Shown here: piece by piece, positions 36,300-45,233 of the stretch
How positions within the stretch are numbered: position 1 is the stretch's first letter
How the letters are laid out: every line of letters begins with the position of its first letter
The notes under the pieces: generated by a model
What the model was told of the DNA's origin: nothing
Databases searched by the model: none
Seen by the model: only the letters and a program-made list of their open reading frames with translations
Made by a program: the position numbers and the translations under genes
Source: Streptosporangium sp. NBC_01756
GTDB lineage: Bacteria; Actinomycetota; Actinomycetes; Streptosporangiales; Streptosporangiaceae
DNA length: 64,000 bases
Direction of reading: 5' to 3'
Assembly (NCBI RefSeq): GCF_035917975.1
Contig: NZ_CP109130.1
Coordinates: 6,076,001-6,140,000 of the forward strand

Positions 36300-37084
36300 G
36301 CCGCCTCCGTCCGGATGACGTGCCAGCGGAAGATCCGCCGCTCCACCAGCACGAGCAGCGTGTTGCTGACGACCCCGACGGCCCCGGCCCAGATCGCGGC
36401 GGCGATGATGTACTCCAGCGCGTCGGCGCTGCCGCCCGCCTCGATGACGAAGGTCCCGATGCCGCTCGCGCCTCCGGCGAGCAGTTCCACGCTGACCGCC
36501 ACGATGAGCGCGATCGCGGCGGCCAGCCGCATCCCGGTGGCGATGAACGGCGCGGTGCTGGGCAGCGAGACCCGCCACAGTACGGCCAGCGGACCGAACC
36601 CGAAGCTGCGAAGCGTATCCTTGGCGAGCGGGTCGACGTCCTTGAGGCCATACATGGTGTTGATCAGGACCGGCCAGCTCGCCGCGTAGACGATCAGCGT
36701 GATCTTCATGTCGAACCTGTCGGAGAACAGGACCAGCGCGAGCGGGATCAGCGCGACCGAGGGAATCGGGCGCAGGAACTCCAGGACGGGGCGGAACGTC
36801 CGCTCCACGCGTGGCAGGGTGCCGAGCGCGAACCCGGCGGGCACGGCGATCACGACGGTGAGCAGGAGGCCGACGGCCCACGCGCCGAGCGTCGAGGCGA
36901 TGTCGGCGAGAAAGTCCCCGTCGGTCGCGAGTTCGGCCGCCCGGCCGAGCACGGTCGAGGCGAGAGGGAACACGACCGGGCTGATCAATCCGGTCCGGCC
37001 GGCGCCCTCCAGGACGCAGAACAGCCCCGCGGCGCCGAGGGCGCCGCAGAGCGGTCTGCTGTCCAGTAGGCGTCGTCCGATCAC
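36296..37084 (-). CDS. NitT/TauT-type ABC permease, cassette A, first permease
   Basis: A 262-residue permease with the SsuC/TauC-like segment LEFLRPIPSVALIPLALVLF and EAA loop LRSFGFGPLAVLWRVSLPS. The GTG start overlaps the binding-protein stop (GTGA, 37081-37084). It belongs to a different subfamily from the second permease, so the channel is probably a heterodimer, whereas SsuC-type importers normally use two copies of one permease. No ATPase gene follows. Confidence 0.88.
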   Translation of the reverse strand: MIGRRLLDSRPLCGALGAAGLFCVLEGAGRTGLISPVVFPLASTVLGRAAELATDGDFLADIASTLGAWAVGLLLTVVIAVPAGFALGTLPRVERTFRPVLEFLRPIPSVALIPLALVLFSDRFDMKITLIVYAASWPVLINTMYGLKDVDPLAKDTLRSFGFGPLAVLWRVSLPSTAPFIATGMRLAAAIALIVAVSVELLAGGASGIGTFVIEAGGSADALEYIIAAAIWAGAVGVVSNTLLVLVERRIFRWHVIRTEAA

Positions 37085-38070
37085 CCGGGGGTTCCAGGGA
37101 GGACGACCTTGGCCTCGATCCTGCTCTTCAGGTAGCCCTGATCCAGCATCAGGTCGGCCACTCGCTGCAGGCGGGACTCGTCGAGTCTGGTGGGGAAGGT
37201 GCCGAGCGTGATGGCGGCGGCGGTGGCCGCGTCGATTCTGGTGTAGGTGGGGAGGATCTCCTCGACCGCCTTGCGGTCGGCGGCGGCGATCTGCTGGCCC
37301 TGGGCGAGTGCCCGCTGGAAGGCGGCCACCGTCTTCGGATTCTTGCCCGCGAACGCCTCGGTGGCCACCACCCCGGCGATGGGGAGGTCGGCGGTCGAGC
37401 CGGCCATGGTGTCGGCGAGCTTCCCGGCGCCGATGTTCTTCTGCGCCGCGGTGAGGTGCGGCTCGGTCATCCATGCCGCGTCGACCGCGCCCTGCTCCAG
37501 CTTGCCCGCCATGTCGGGGAAGGGGAACTCCAGGAACCGGACGTCCTTCTCCGACAGCCCCTGTGTCTTGAGCACCGAGGTCACCGCCAGGGTGCCGACG
37601 TTCTTGAGGCTGTTCACCGCGATCTTCTTGCCCCTGAGGCCGGTCAGGCTTTTGATCGGGGAGTTCTTGGAGACCATGAGATTGAAGGAGTTCGGGGTCG
37701 CCTGATACAGATCAGCAATGATCTTCATTCTGTTTCCCGCGGCCACCGCGAGGAAGGTCGAGACGTAATTGGACTGCGTGAAGTCCAGCGAGCCGCCCAT
37801 AAGGCTCTGCTGCGCCTGCGCACCGCCCTGGACGGCCTGAATCTCGACCGTCAGCCCTTCTTTCTGGAAGAAACCCCGCTTGTCGGCGATGTACAGCGCC
37901 GCCGAGTCGGGAATGGGGAGGGCGCCAATCGTGATCTTGCTCTTTTCGAGTCCGCCTCCGCCGCCGGCGGCGTCGGTGCCGGTGCCGGTGTCCGAACCGC
38001 CGCAGGCGCCGAGGGCCAGCGTGGCGACGATTCCCGCGATGAGCGCCCGGCTCGCGAGCCTGAACCTCAT
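37081..38070 (-). CDS. NitT/TauT-type substrate-binding lipoprotein, cassette A
   Basis: A 329-residue exported lipoprotein (lipobox LGAC, Cys23) with the NMT1/SsuA-like fold: TIGALPIPDSAALYIADKRGFFQKEGL, GGSLDFTQSNYVSTFLA, and DAAWMTEPHLTAAQ, in pieces. First gene of cassette A. It is closely built like the binding proteins at 40122-41108 and 42646-43623, which share FFxxEGL, GGxxDF and the C-terminal TRIxxxxA and RIQRVADL segments. The ligand is not readable. Confidence 0.88.
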   Translation of the reverse strand: MRFRLASRALIAGIVATLALGACGGSDTGTGTDAAGGGGGLEKSKITIGALPIPDSAALYIADKRGFFQKEGLTVEIQAVQGGAQAQQSLMGGSLDFTQSNYVSTFLAVAAGNRMKIIADLYQATPNSFNLMVSKNSPIKSLTGLRGKKIAVNSLKNVGTLAVTSVLKTQGLSEKDVRFLEFPFPDMAGKLEQGAVDAAWMTEPHLTAAQKNIGAGKLADTMAGSTADLPIAGVVATEAFAGKNPKTVAAFQRALAQGQQIAAADRKAVEEILPTYTRIDAATAAAITLGTFPTRLDESRLQRVADLMLDQGYLKSRIEAKVVLPGTPG

Positions 38071-38563
38071 GGGTCTCCTTAGGTGCGTCTGACCGCCCTC
38101 GCCGGGACCGGGCGAAAGCTGTCGGACGACATGGAGACGGTCCTGGGAGGGGTGCGGCCATTTGGGGGGTGTGCCGACCGTCGATCAGAGTAGCGGAATG
38201 AGTCGGTCAAATTACAAATATCATTCTAAAAGCCCAGTATGTGGATATATCTACCTATCTCCCATGGTGACAAATCGTTGCCGCCCGTTTTGTCCAGCGA
38301 GCGGGTATGTGGCAATGAAGGAAACCATCCGGCCTTCCTGCGAAGTTGGGGATTCAAGCAAGGATTGGCTGGCCGACTGCATGTCTGATGCCGGCTTTGG
38401 TGACAAGGGGGATTTTCATCCTGCTGGATGGACTCACCGGCCGGTGGTGCGGTGCCCCCGGCCCTGGTCGCGTCGGGGTCGCCCCCGCCTCGTCACGGCC
38501 GATCCCCGCACCACGCCCGCCGATCGCCGATCGCCGGCCGCAGGAGTACGTTCCGCCGGGCCG
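38071..38563. other. Intergenic region between cassettes A and B
   Basis: 493 bases with no supportable gene on either strand. The part from 38200 to 38400 is noticeably AT-richer than its surroundings. It contains the candidate promoter element AGAGTAGCGGA at 38187-38197 (TCCGCTACTCT on the minus strand), preceded on that strand by AATTTGACCGACTC. Confidence 0.5.
38187..38197 (-). promoter_or_regulatory. Shared TCCGCTAnnnT element, cassette A
   Basis: On the minus strand TCCGCTACTCT lies 117 bases upstream of the cassette A binding-protein start. The same TCCGCTAnnnT string occurs upstream of cassette B and of the lone ATPase. Its second half fits a -10 hexamer (TAnnnT). Confidence 0.45.
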
Positions 38564-39355
38564 TCAGCCGTTACCGCGGGCGCCGCGGTGCCAGACGAGC
38601 ATGCGCCGCTCGAAGCGGAGGAAAGCGGTGTTCAGCACGAGCCCCAGCAACCCGAGGAGCACGATCGCGGTCCACATGGACAGCACGTCCACCTGGCTCT
38701 GGGCGATCAGCATGCGGTAACCGACCCCCTCGGTACTGCCGACGTACTCCGAGACGATCATCATGATCAGGGCCAGCGCGACGCTGATCCTCAGCCCGGC
38801 GAAGATCTTGGGAGACGCGGCCGGAAGGATGACCCGGGTCAGCCGTTCCATCCTGGACACACCGAACACCTGGGCCGCCTCCAGGTATCGCCGGTCCACA
38901 TGGCGGGCGCCGTCCAGCGCGTTGAGGAGGACGGGCCAGGAGACACCGAAGACGATGGCCGTCAGCTGAAGCGGCGTGCCCACGCCCGTCATGGTCATGA
39001 AGATCGGGATCAGCAGGGGCGGCGGGACCGAGCGGAAGAAGTGGACCAGTGGGTTGACGACGTCGCACAGCACCGCCGACCGGCCCAGCGCGACCCCCGC
39101 CGCGATCGCGACGACGCAGGCACCCGCCCAGCCCAGGACCAGACGGCCCAGGCTGGGCAGCAGGTGATCGAGTGCCTCCTGGGTCAGGAAGGCGTGGCGA
39201 AGCGGCCCGGAGAACCACAGCTCGTGCAGGCGTACCAGGATGGCCGAAGGCGGCGGGAAGTAGACGGCCCCGGCCATCCTGGAGACCGCCTCCCACGCGA
39301 GGAAGGCGGCCGGCACGATCCACATCCAGGCGATCCGCAAGATGATCGATCTCAT
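38564..39355 (-). CDS. NitT/TauT-type ABC permease, cassette B, second permease
   Basis: A 263-residue permease, last gene of cassette B. The N-terminal YFPPPSAILVRLHELWFSGPLRHAFLTQEAL matches the second permeases of cassettes A and C. The EAA loop is AAQVFGVSRMERLTRVILPAASPKI. ATG 39355 overlaps the upstream stop (ATGA). Six hydrophobic helices. No ATPase gene follows before cassette A. Confidence 0.88.
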   Translation of the reverse strand: MRSIILRIAWMWIVPAAFLAWEAVSRMAGAVYFPPPSAILVRLHELWFSGPLRHAFLTQEALDHLLPSLGRLVLGWAGACVVAIAAGVALGRSAVLCDVVNPLVHFFRSVPPPLLIPIFMTMTGVGTPLQLTAIVFGVSWPVLLNALDGARHVDRRYLEAAQVFGVSRMERLTRVILPAASPKIFAGLRISVALALIMMIVSEYVGSTEGVGYRMLIAQSQVDVLSMWTAIVLLGLLGLVLNTAFLRFERRMLVWHRGARGNG

Positions 39356-40125
39356 GTCGCCTCCTCTCCGGCCTGGGCGCGGTGCCAGCGGAAGAGCCGC
39401 CGTTCCGCGCCGGCCAGCACCGAGTTGACCGCCAGGCCGATCATCCCCGTCCACAGAGTGGCCGCGATCATCAAGTCGCGACGGTTGCCCGCGGCGGCGC
39501 CGGTCACGAAGGTGCCGATGCCCTCCCCGCCCGCCACCAGTTCCACGCTCACCGCGACGATGAGGGCGACCGAGCTCGCGATCCGCACACCCGTGCCGAT
39601 GAACGGCGCCGCACTCGGCAACGACACCAGCCGTACGACGGAGTAGGGGCCGAAACCGAAGCCGCGCAGCGTCTCCTTGGCGAGCGGGTCGACGTCGTGC
39701 AGGCCGTACAACGTGTTGATGAGCAGCGGCCAGCAGGATGTGTAGACGACGAGTGCGATCTTCCCCTGCTCTCCGGAGGAGAACAGGAACATGGCCAGGG
39801 GCAGCAGGGCGACCGAGGGGATCGGTCGCAGAAACTCCACCAGCGGCCGTACGGCGCGCTCGACCCCGGGCAGGGTGCCCATCACCACGCCGGACGGTAC
39901 GGCCGCCGCGACGGCCAGCGTCAGACCGATCACGCAGGAGGAGAGGGTGGCACCGACCGCGCGCCGGAAACCCCCGTCGGCGAGAAGACCGGCCGTGCCG
40001 GCCAGGACGGTGGAGGGGAGCGGGAGCAGATAGGGATCGATGACCCCGGTCCTGCCCAGGACCTCCATGACGAGGAGGAACCCCGCGACGCCCAGGACGC
40101 CGCGGACCGCCTTTCCGGCCGTCAT
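39352..40125 (-). CDS. NitT/TauT-type ABC permease, cassette B, first permease
   Basis: A 257-residue permease with LVEFLRPIPSVALLPLAMFLF and EAA loop ETLRGFGFGPYSVVRLVSLPS. It is the counterpart of the first permeases of cassettes A and C. The ATG overlaps the binding-protein stop (ATGA, 40122-40125). Confidence 0.88.
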   Translation of the reverse strand: MTAGKAVRGVLGVAGFLLVMEVLGRTGVIDPYLLPLPSTVLAGTAGLLADGGFRRAVGATLSSCVIGLTLAVAAAVPSGVVMGTLPGVERAVRPLVEFLRPIPSVALLPLAMFLFSSGEQGKIALVVYTSCWPLLINTLYGLHDVDPLAKETLRGFGFGPYSVVRLVSLPSAAPFIGTGVRIASSVALIVAVSVELVAGGEGIGTFVTGAAAGNRRDLMIAATLWTGMIGLAVNSVLAGAERRLFRWHRAQAGEEAT

Positions 40126-41108
40126 CGCGGGGTGGCGGCCACGAGGGTGGTGGCGTCGATCTTCGACTTGGTGATCTGGAACTCGTTCAGCAGATCGGCC
40201 ACACGCTGGATGCGGGCCGGGTCGAGCGAGGTGGAGAAGGTGCCCATGGTCATGGTCGAGGCGACCTCGGCGGGAATCCGGGTGAAGGCCGGGATGACCT
40301 TGTTGAGCTCCTGCCGGTCGGAGGCGGCGATCTGCTGTGCCCGGCCGATCGCGCGCTGGAAGGCGGCGGCGGTCTTGGGATACTTCGCCACCCAGTCCGC
40401 GGTGGCCGCCCAGCCGTCCAGCGGAAGCCCCTCGGTCGGGCCGGACAGGGTGTCGATCAGCAGACGGCCGCCGAGGTCCTGCTTCGCGGCGGATATGTAG
40501 GGCTCGGTGAGCCAGGCCGCGTCGACGGTGCCGGCCTTGAGCTGGTTGAGCTGCTCGGCGAAGGGCACCGGCACGAAGGTGACGTCACCCGGGGCCAGGC
40601 CCGCGGCCTTCAGTTGCGCGCTGACGGTCACCTCGCCGAGGGCCTTGAGCACGTTCACCGCGATCTTCTTGCCCTTGAGGTCCTTCGGTTCGGCGATCGG
40701 AGAGTCCTTGGTGACGACGACCCCGTTGACGCCAGGGGCGCCCTGCTGCGACTCCGCAAGCATCTTGAGCCCGGCCACGCCGGAGTCGCTGATCGTGATC
40801 AGCGACACGTAGCTGGTCAGGAACGCGTCGATGCCACCGTTGAGGATCTTCGGCATCACTGTCTGGGGCGCCTGGATGGTCTCCGTCCTGACGGTCAGGC
40901 CCTCGGCTTCGAAGAAACCCTTCTCCTGTGCGATGAAGAGGGGGGCGGACGAGGGCACCGGGACGACACCGACGGTGAGCTCGGTCTTCTCCAGGCCCCC
41001 GGGGCCGGCCGGCTTGGCCGCCTCGGTGCCCGAACCGCCACAGGCGGTGAGCGTGAGAGCCGTCATGAGGCCGATGAGGGAACTGCGGACGAGGTGTCTG
41101 AGCCTCAT
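40122..41108 (-). CDS. NitT/TauT-type substrate-binding lipoprotein, cassette B
   Basis: A 328-residue lipoprotein (lipobox LTAC, Cys23) with LTVGVVPVPSSAPLFIAQEKGFFEAEGLTV at the start of the fold, in pieces, and DAAWLTEPYISAAKQ later. ATG 41108 is chosen because it opens the signal peptide and AGGAG lies about seven bases upstream; an in-frame start further out would add 36 implausible residues. First gene of cassette B. Confidence 0.88.
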   Translation of the reverse strand: MRLRHLVRSSLIGLMTALTLTACGGSGTEAAKPAGPGGLEKTELTVGVVPVPSSAPLFIAQEKGFFEAEGLTVRTETIQAPQTVMPKILNGGIDAFLTSYVSLITISDSGVAGLKMLAESQQGAPGVNGVVVTKDSPIAEPKDLKGKKIAVNVLKALGEVTVSAQLKAAGLAPGDVTFVPVPFAEQLNQLKAGTVDAAWLTEPYISAAKQDLGGRLLIDTLSGPTEGLPLDGWAATADWVAKYPKTAAAFQRAIGRAQQIAASDRQELNKVIPAFTRIPAEVASTMTMGTFSTSLDPARIQRVADLLNEFQITKSKIDATTLVAATPR

Positions 41109-41611
41109 GGATTCTCCTGAGCCGAAGAGAGCTGAAGGAAACCGCGCGCTGCGTGTGTACGGGATCATCGGTGTCGGCGAGATAACGAAACAACGGTGTG
41201 TCAGTTTAGCGGACAAAGATCGTCAGATTCGATTATGCAGCTGGGAACGCATATGTCGAATGGAGTCCTTGACAGAACTCCCTCATGTCGCAAGAAATCA
41301 GAAATGCGAAAATTCTGATTACGATTCGGGTGCGATTCGGATGCGGAGGGCGTTATTTTTCCGGAGTCCGGACGGGCTTTATCCGCCGGTGCCGAGCGGA
41401 TTCCGCCGGAACGCGCGATCGGGTGAGAGTCGGGCGGTCATGAAACGGCGGGGCCGGGAGTGACGAGGATCACCGGGACCGCCGCGTCGCGAACCGGTCC
41501 ACAATTTGAATTGATCATCAGGAAAAGCACGCATGCGTGAATCGCGCATGGCGAGGGCTGCGACCTGAGGTTCATGATCCGGTCGCAGTTTTTGAATCGC
41601 CGTTCAGGTCG
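41109..41611. other. Intergenic region between cassette B and the ATPase gene
   Basis: 503 bases without a supportable gene. It holds the TCCGCTAAACT element (minus strand, 41203-41213), an AT-rich patch near 41280-41360, and a hairpin CTGCGACC/GGTCGCAG (41558-41565 with 41581-41588) followed on the plus strand by TTTTT. That hairpin reads as a plus-strand terminator although no plus-strand gene precedes it. Confidence 0.5.
41203..41213 (-). promoter_or_regulatory. Shared TCCGCTAnnnT element, cassette B
   Basis: Minus-strand TCCGCTAAACT lies 95 bases upstream of the cassette B binding-protein start. The upstream sequence AATCTGACGATCTTTG aligns base for base in length with that of cassette A (AATTTGACCGACTCAT), so the similarity extends beyond the core element. 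Confidence 0.45.
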
Positions 41612-42388
41612 TCATGAGGTGACGGCGGCCTGGAACCCTCTGACCAGGCGCCCGACCTCGGCGCGGAGCCGGACGAACTCCGGGTGTTCCCTGGTGGAGA
41701 TCTGGTTACGGGAACCTGGGAGGTTCACGCGCAGGTCGCCGACGACCTTCGCGGGTGCCTTGGACAGCACGACGACCCGGTCCCCGACGTAGACGCTCTC
41801 GTCGATGTCGTGGGTGATCAGGACGATCGTCATCCTGTGGTGCTCCCTGACCTGCAGGACGAGATCCTCCAGGTCCTCCCGGGTCTGGGCGTCGACGGAG
41901 CCGAACGGCTCGTCCATCAGCATCAGCGCGGGGCGGTAGGCCAGCGCGCGGGCGATCGCCACCCGCTGCTGCATGCCGCCGGACAGCTCGAACGGATACT
42001 TGCCCGCGGCCGCGGGCAGGCCGACCTGCTCCAACGCGTCCTGGGCGGCCGCCTTGCGCTGTTTGCGGTCCATGTTCCGCCGGCGCAGGGGCAGAGCGAC
42101 GTTGTCGCCCACCGACATCCAGGGGAACAGCGAGCGGCTGTAGTCCTGGAAGACGACGGCCAGGTTGTCGGGCGTCTGCCGTACCGGGATCCCGCCCACG
42201 CTGATGTCTCCGGCGGTCGGCTTGATGAGGCCGGCGATGGAACGCAGCAGGGTCGACTTTCCGCAGCCTGAAGGGCCGACGATGCAGAGGAGTTCACCTT
42301 CGGCGACGCTCAGTTCGAGTCCGTCAATGGCCCGGTGCGCGTTCTCGCCACTGCCGTAGGTGTGGGTGAGGTTGGCGATCTCAAGCAA
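41612..42388 (-). CDS. NitT/TauT-type ABC ATPase, the only one for three cassettes
   Basis: A 258-residue SsuB/TauB-like ATPase: Walker A VGPSGCGKSTLLRS, Q-loop VFQDYSRSLFPWMSV, signature LSGGMQQRVAIARAL, Walker B ALMLMDEPFGSVD and switch His in VLITHDIDESVYVGDRV. TTG 42388 is chosen because AGGA lies a few bases upstream; another TTG at 42445 would add 19 residues. It is divergent from cassette C and downstream in coordinate of cassettes A and B. No other ATPase of this family is seen in the window, so it may energise all three. Confidence 0.9.
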   Translation of the reverse strand: MLEIANLTHTYGSGENAHRAIDGLELSVAEGELLCIVGPSGCGKSTLLRSIAGLIKPTAGDISVGGIPVRQTPDNLAVVFQDYSRSLFPWMSVGDNVALPLRRRNMDRKQRKAAAQDALEQVGLPAAAGKYPFELSGGMQQRVAIARALAYRPALMLMDEPFGSVDAQTREDLEDLVLQVREHHRMTIVLITHDIDESVYVGDRVVVLSKAPAKVVGDLRVNLPGSRNQISTREHPEFVRLRAEVGRLVRGFQAAVTS

Positions 42389-42428
42389 GGTGATTCCTAG
42401 GATGCGATCAGCTGGGGCGTGTGCGGGG

Positions 42429-42439
42429 ACTCTAGCGGA
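42429..42439 (-). promoter_or_regulatory. Shared TCCGCTAnnnT element, ATPase gene
   Basis: Minus-strand TCCGCTAGAGT lies about 40 bases upstream of the ATPase TTG start, the third copy of the element seen before cassettes A and B. A looser relative, TGCGCTACGAT, occurs on the plus strand at about 42561-42571 before cassette C. Confidence 0.45.
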
Positions 42440-42645
42440 GTCCAAATGCCGTAGTCACGGTATGTCCACTTTGTACCCTTGTGTCGATATTTGCCGCCAA
42501 TAGCCCTAAACCGGAAATTTGATACTGAAGTGTCAGAAGTCATTTCATAGACATGTATGTGCGCTACGATCCTCACCATTCCCTTCTCGAAGATCGTTTC
42601 TTCATGCTGTGCGGTCTTCTCTTGCTGTGCGGTCCTGGAGGATCC

Positions 42646-43623
42646 ATGAAACTCCGCTCGTCAATTGTCGGGATCCTGGCGTTGGCACTTATGGCGGTCG
42701 CCGGATGTGGCGGCGCCGACGAGACCACCAAGGCTTCCGCCGGTGGTTCCGGTCTGGAGAAAGTTAAGATCAACATCGGCATGATGCCGGTGGTCGACAC
42801 GGCCCCCCTGCAGATCGCCATGGACAAGGGCCTGTTCAAGGCCGAAGGGCTCGAAGTCTCGATGGTGAAGCTCGCGGGTGGCGCGGAGGCCATCCCGAAG
42901 CTCAAGGGCGGCAGCCTGGACTTCAGCTTCGGGAACTACGTCTCCTTCTTCGCGGCCACCGCGAAGAAGGCCATCGATCTGAAGATCGTTTCTGACGGTT
43001 TCCAGAGCGCGCCCAAGACTCATGTGGTCTTGGTCCCCAAGGACAGCAAGATCCAGACCATGGCCGACCTCGCGGGCAAGACCGTCGCGATCAACACCAA
43101 GCGCAACGTCTCCTCGATGCTGGTCCGCGTCGCCGCCAAGGCGCACAACGTCGAGCTCGACGAGGACAAGAACTTCGTGGAGGCCCCCTTCCCGGAGATG
43201 GAGGGCCTGCTGAAGGCCGGCACGGTCGACGCCGCCCAGGTCGTCGAGCCGTTCGGCACCTTCATCAGCCAGAACATCGGCGCCCGCGTCATCTGGGACA
43301 CCTCGCAGGGCCCGACCGCGGACTTCCCGATCGCCGGCTACGCGACCACCTCGGAGTTCGCCAAGGCGAACCCCAACACCGTGGCGGCGTTCCAGCGGGC
43401 GATGTCCAAGGCCCAGGCGCTGGCGGCCGACCGGGCACTCGTGGTCGCGGCCATTCCGAAGTACACGACGATCCCGGCCGCCGTGGCCGGTAGCCTCGCC
43501 ATCGGCGGCTTCCCCACCACGCTCAACGCCACCCGGATCCAGCGGGTCGCCGACAGCATGAAGGAGTACGGCCTCCTCGACACGGCGCTGAACGTCCAGG
43601 ACCTCATCATCGACAGCAAATGA
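42646..43623 (+). CDS. NitT/TauT-type substrate-binding lipoprotein, cassette C
   Basis: A 325-residue lipoprotein (lipobox VAGC, Cys21) with NIGMMPVVDTAPLQIAMDKGLFKAEGLEV, GGSLDFSFGNYVSFFA and DAAQVVEPFGTFISQN, in pieces. ATG 42646 follows CTGGAGG and begins the signal peptide. First gene of cassette C, on the plus strand and divergent from the ATPase gene. Its permeases follow without gaps. Confidence 0.88.
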   Translation: MKLRSSIVGILALALMAVAGCGGADETTKASAGGSGLEKVKINIGMMPVVDTAPLQIAMDKGLFKAEGLEVSMVKLAGGAEAIPKLKGGSLDFSFGNYVSFFAATAKKAIDLKIVSDGFQSAPKTHVVLVPKDSKIQTMADLAGKTVAINTKRNVSSMLVRVAAKAHNVELDEDKNFVEAPFPEMEGLLKAGTVDAAQVVEPFGTFISQNIGARVIWDTSQGPTADFPIAGYATTSEFAKANPNTVAAFQRAMSKAQALAADRALVVAAIPKYTTIPAAVAGSLAIGGFPTTLNATRIQRVADSMKEYGLLDTALNVQDLIIDSK

Positions 43624-44396
43624 ACAGAACCCGTGTCATCCGAGGGGTGATCGGCGTCTGCGCGGCGGTGGCGCTGGCCGAGGCGATCGCCCGGCTGGGG
43701 ATCGTCGATCCGGAGATCGTCCCGCCGATCTCCGCCGTGCTGCTCCGATCCGTCACGCTGGCGGGGGACCCCGTGTTCCTCGCCGGCGTGACGGACACGG
43801 TCCTTGCCTGGCTGGCCGGGCTGGCGCTGGCCGCCGTCGCGGCGGTCGTCCTCGGCGTACTGCTCGGATCGGTCCCGTGGCTCAGCGCGCCGAGCCGGAT
43901 GGTGGTGGAGTTCCTCCGCCCGATCCCCTCGGTGGCGCTGATCCCGCTGGCGATCCTGCTGTTCGGGTCGGAGATGGAGATGAAGGTGTCCCTCATCTTC
44001 TACGCGGCGATCTGGCCCATCCTGTTCAACACCCTCTATGCCCTCCGAGACGTGGATCCGGTGGCGAAGGACGCGATGCGCAGCTTCGGGTTCGGCCCCC
44101 TGGCCGTGCTCTGGCGGGTCTCCCTGCCGAGCGCCGCGCCGTTCGTCGCGACCGGGGTGCGCGTCGCCGCGGGCGTGGCGCTGGTCGTGGTCGTGGGCGC
44201 CGAACTGCTCAGCGGCGGCCAGAGCGGGCTCGGCATCTTCCTCATCGACGCGGGCAGCGCCGGAGGCAACGCCGATGTGACGCTGGCTGGCGCGGTCTGG
44301 GCGGGAGTGCTCGGACTCATCGTCAACACACTGCTGGTCCGGGTGGAACGCGGTGCGTTCCGCTGGCACTTCGCGCGCACGGAGAGGACGCGATGA
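43620..44396 (+). CDS. NitT/TauT-type ABC permease, cassette C, first permease
   Basis: A 258-residue permease with VEFLRPIPSVALIPLAILLF and EAA loop MRSFGFGPLAVLWRVSLPSAAPF, nearly the same wording as cassette A's first permease. It overlaps the binding protein (ATGA) and the second permease (ATGATGA), so the three are tightly coupled. Confidence 0.88.
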   Translation: MNRTRVIRGVIGVCAAVALAEAIARLGIVDPEIVPPISAVLLRSVTLAGDPVFLAGVTDTVLAWLAGLALAAVAAVVLGVLLGSVPWLSAPSRMVVEFLRPIPSVALIPLAILLFGSEMEMKVSLIFYAAIWPILFNTLYALRDVDPVAKDAMRSFGFGPLAVLWRVSLPSAAPFVATGVRVAAGVALVVVVGAELLSGGQSGLGIFLIDAGSAGGNADVTLAGAVWAGVLGLIVNTLLVRVERGAFRWHFARTERTR

Positions 44397-45208
44397 TGAG
44401 CTGGACCGGTCCGGTGGCACGCGGCGTCCTCGCCGTGGTGTCCCGACTGTGGCTGGCCGCCGCACTGTTCACGGCCTGGGAGGTGGCGGCCCGGATCATC
44501 CAGGAGAGCTACTTCCCGCCGCCGTCGGAGATCGTCACGGCGATGCACGAACTGTGGTTCTCCGGCCCGGCGGGACGGCTGTTCCTCACCGAGCGGGCGC
44601 TGGACGACTTCGGGCACAGCCTGTACAACCTCTTCGGCGGCTGGGTGCTCGCCTGTCTGGCGGGGATCGCCGTCGGCGTCGCGCTGGGCCTGTCGCGCAC
44701 GCTGGCCGACTACGTGGAGCCGATGGTCCACTTCGGGCGGGCGATCCCGCCGCCCACCCTTCTCTCCTTCTACATCGCGGCGTTCCAGCTCGGGACGCCC
44801 ATGCAGGTGGCGACCATCGTCTCCGGAGTCGTCTGGCCGGTGCTGCTCAACACCGTCGACGGTGTCCGCACGGTGGACCGGCTCCATCTGGAGAGCGCCG
44901 AGGTCTTCGGCGTACGGGGGATACGCAGGCTGCTGTTGATCGTCATCCCCGCCGCGTCTCCCAAGATCGTGGCCGGGGTCCGCATCAGCCTGGGCATCGC
45001 CCTGATTCTGATGGTCCTGTCCGAGCTCGTCGGGAGCACCGCGGGCATCGGCTCCCTGCTCATCGGCGCCCAGCGCAGCTTCGACCTGCCCCAGATGTGG
45101 GCGGGAATCGTGCTTCTGGGCCTGCTGGGATACCTGTTCAACGCCGTCTTCGTAACGGTGGAGAAGCGGGCTCTCAGGTGGCATCTGAACGCCCGGGGCA
45201 CGTCATGA
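44393..45208 (+). CDS. NitT/TauT-type ABC permease, cassette C, second permease
   Basis: A 271-residue permease with the subfamily start YFPPPSEIVTAMHELWFSGPAGRLFLTERAL and EAA loop SAEVFGVRGIRRLLLIVIPAASPKI, in pieces. It is followed after 25 bases by an FAD monooxygenase gene, which therefore probably belongs to the same operon. Confidence 0.88.
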   Translation: MMSWTGPVARGVLAVVSRLWLAAALFTAWEVAARIIQESYFPPPSEIVTAMHELWFSGPAGRLFLTERALDDFGHSLYNLFGGWVLACLAGIAVGVALGLSRTLADYVEPMVHFGRAIPPPTLLSFYIAAFQLGTPMQVATIVSGVVWPVLLNTVDGVRTVDRLHLESAEVFGVRGIRRLLLIVIPAASPKIVAGVRISLGIALILMVLSELVGSTAGIGSLLIGAQRSFDLPQMWAGIVLLGLLGYLFNAVFVTVEKRALRWHLNARGTS

Positions 45209-45233
45209 GCCTCCATCAGACATCGAGGAAGTC

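Noticed and set aside
38162-39646. Plus-strand frame across the A-B gap and the cassette B permeases
   Set aside because: The first 130 codons lie in the gap and carry no motif; the rest is antisense to permease genes.
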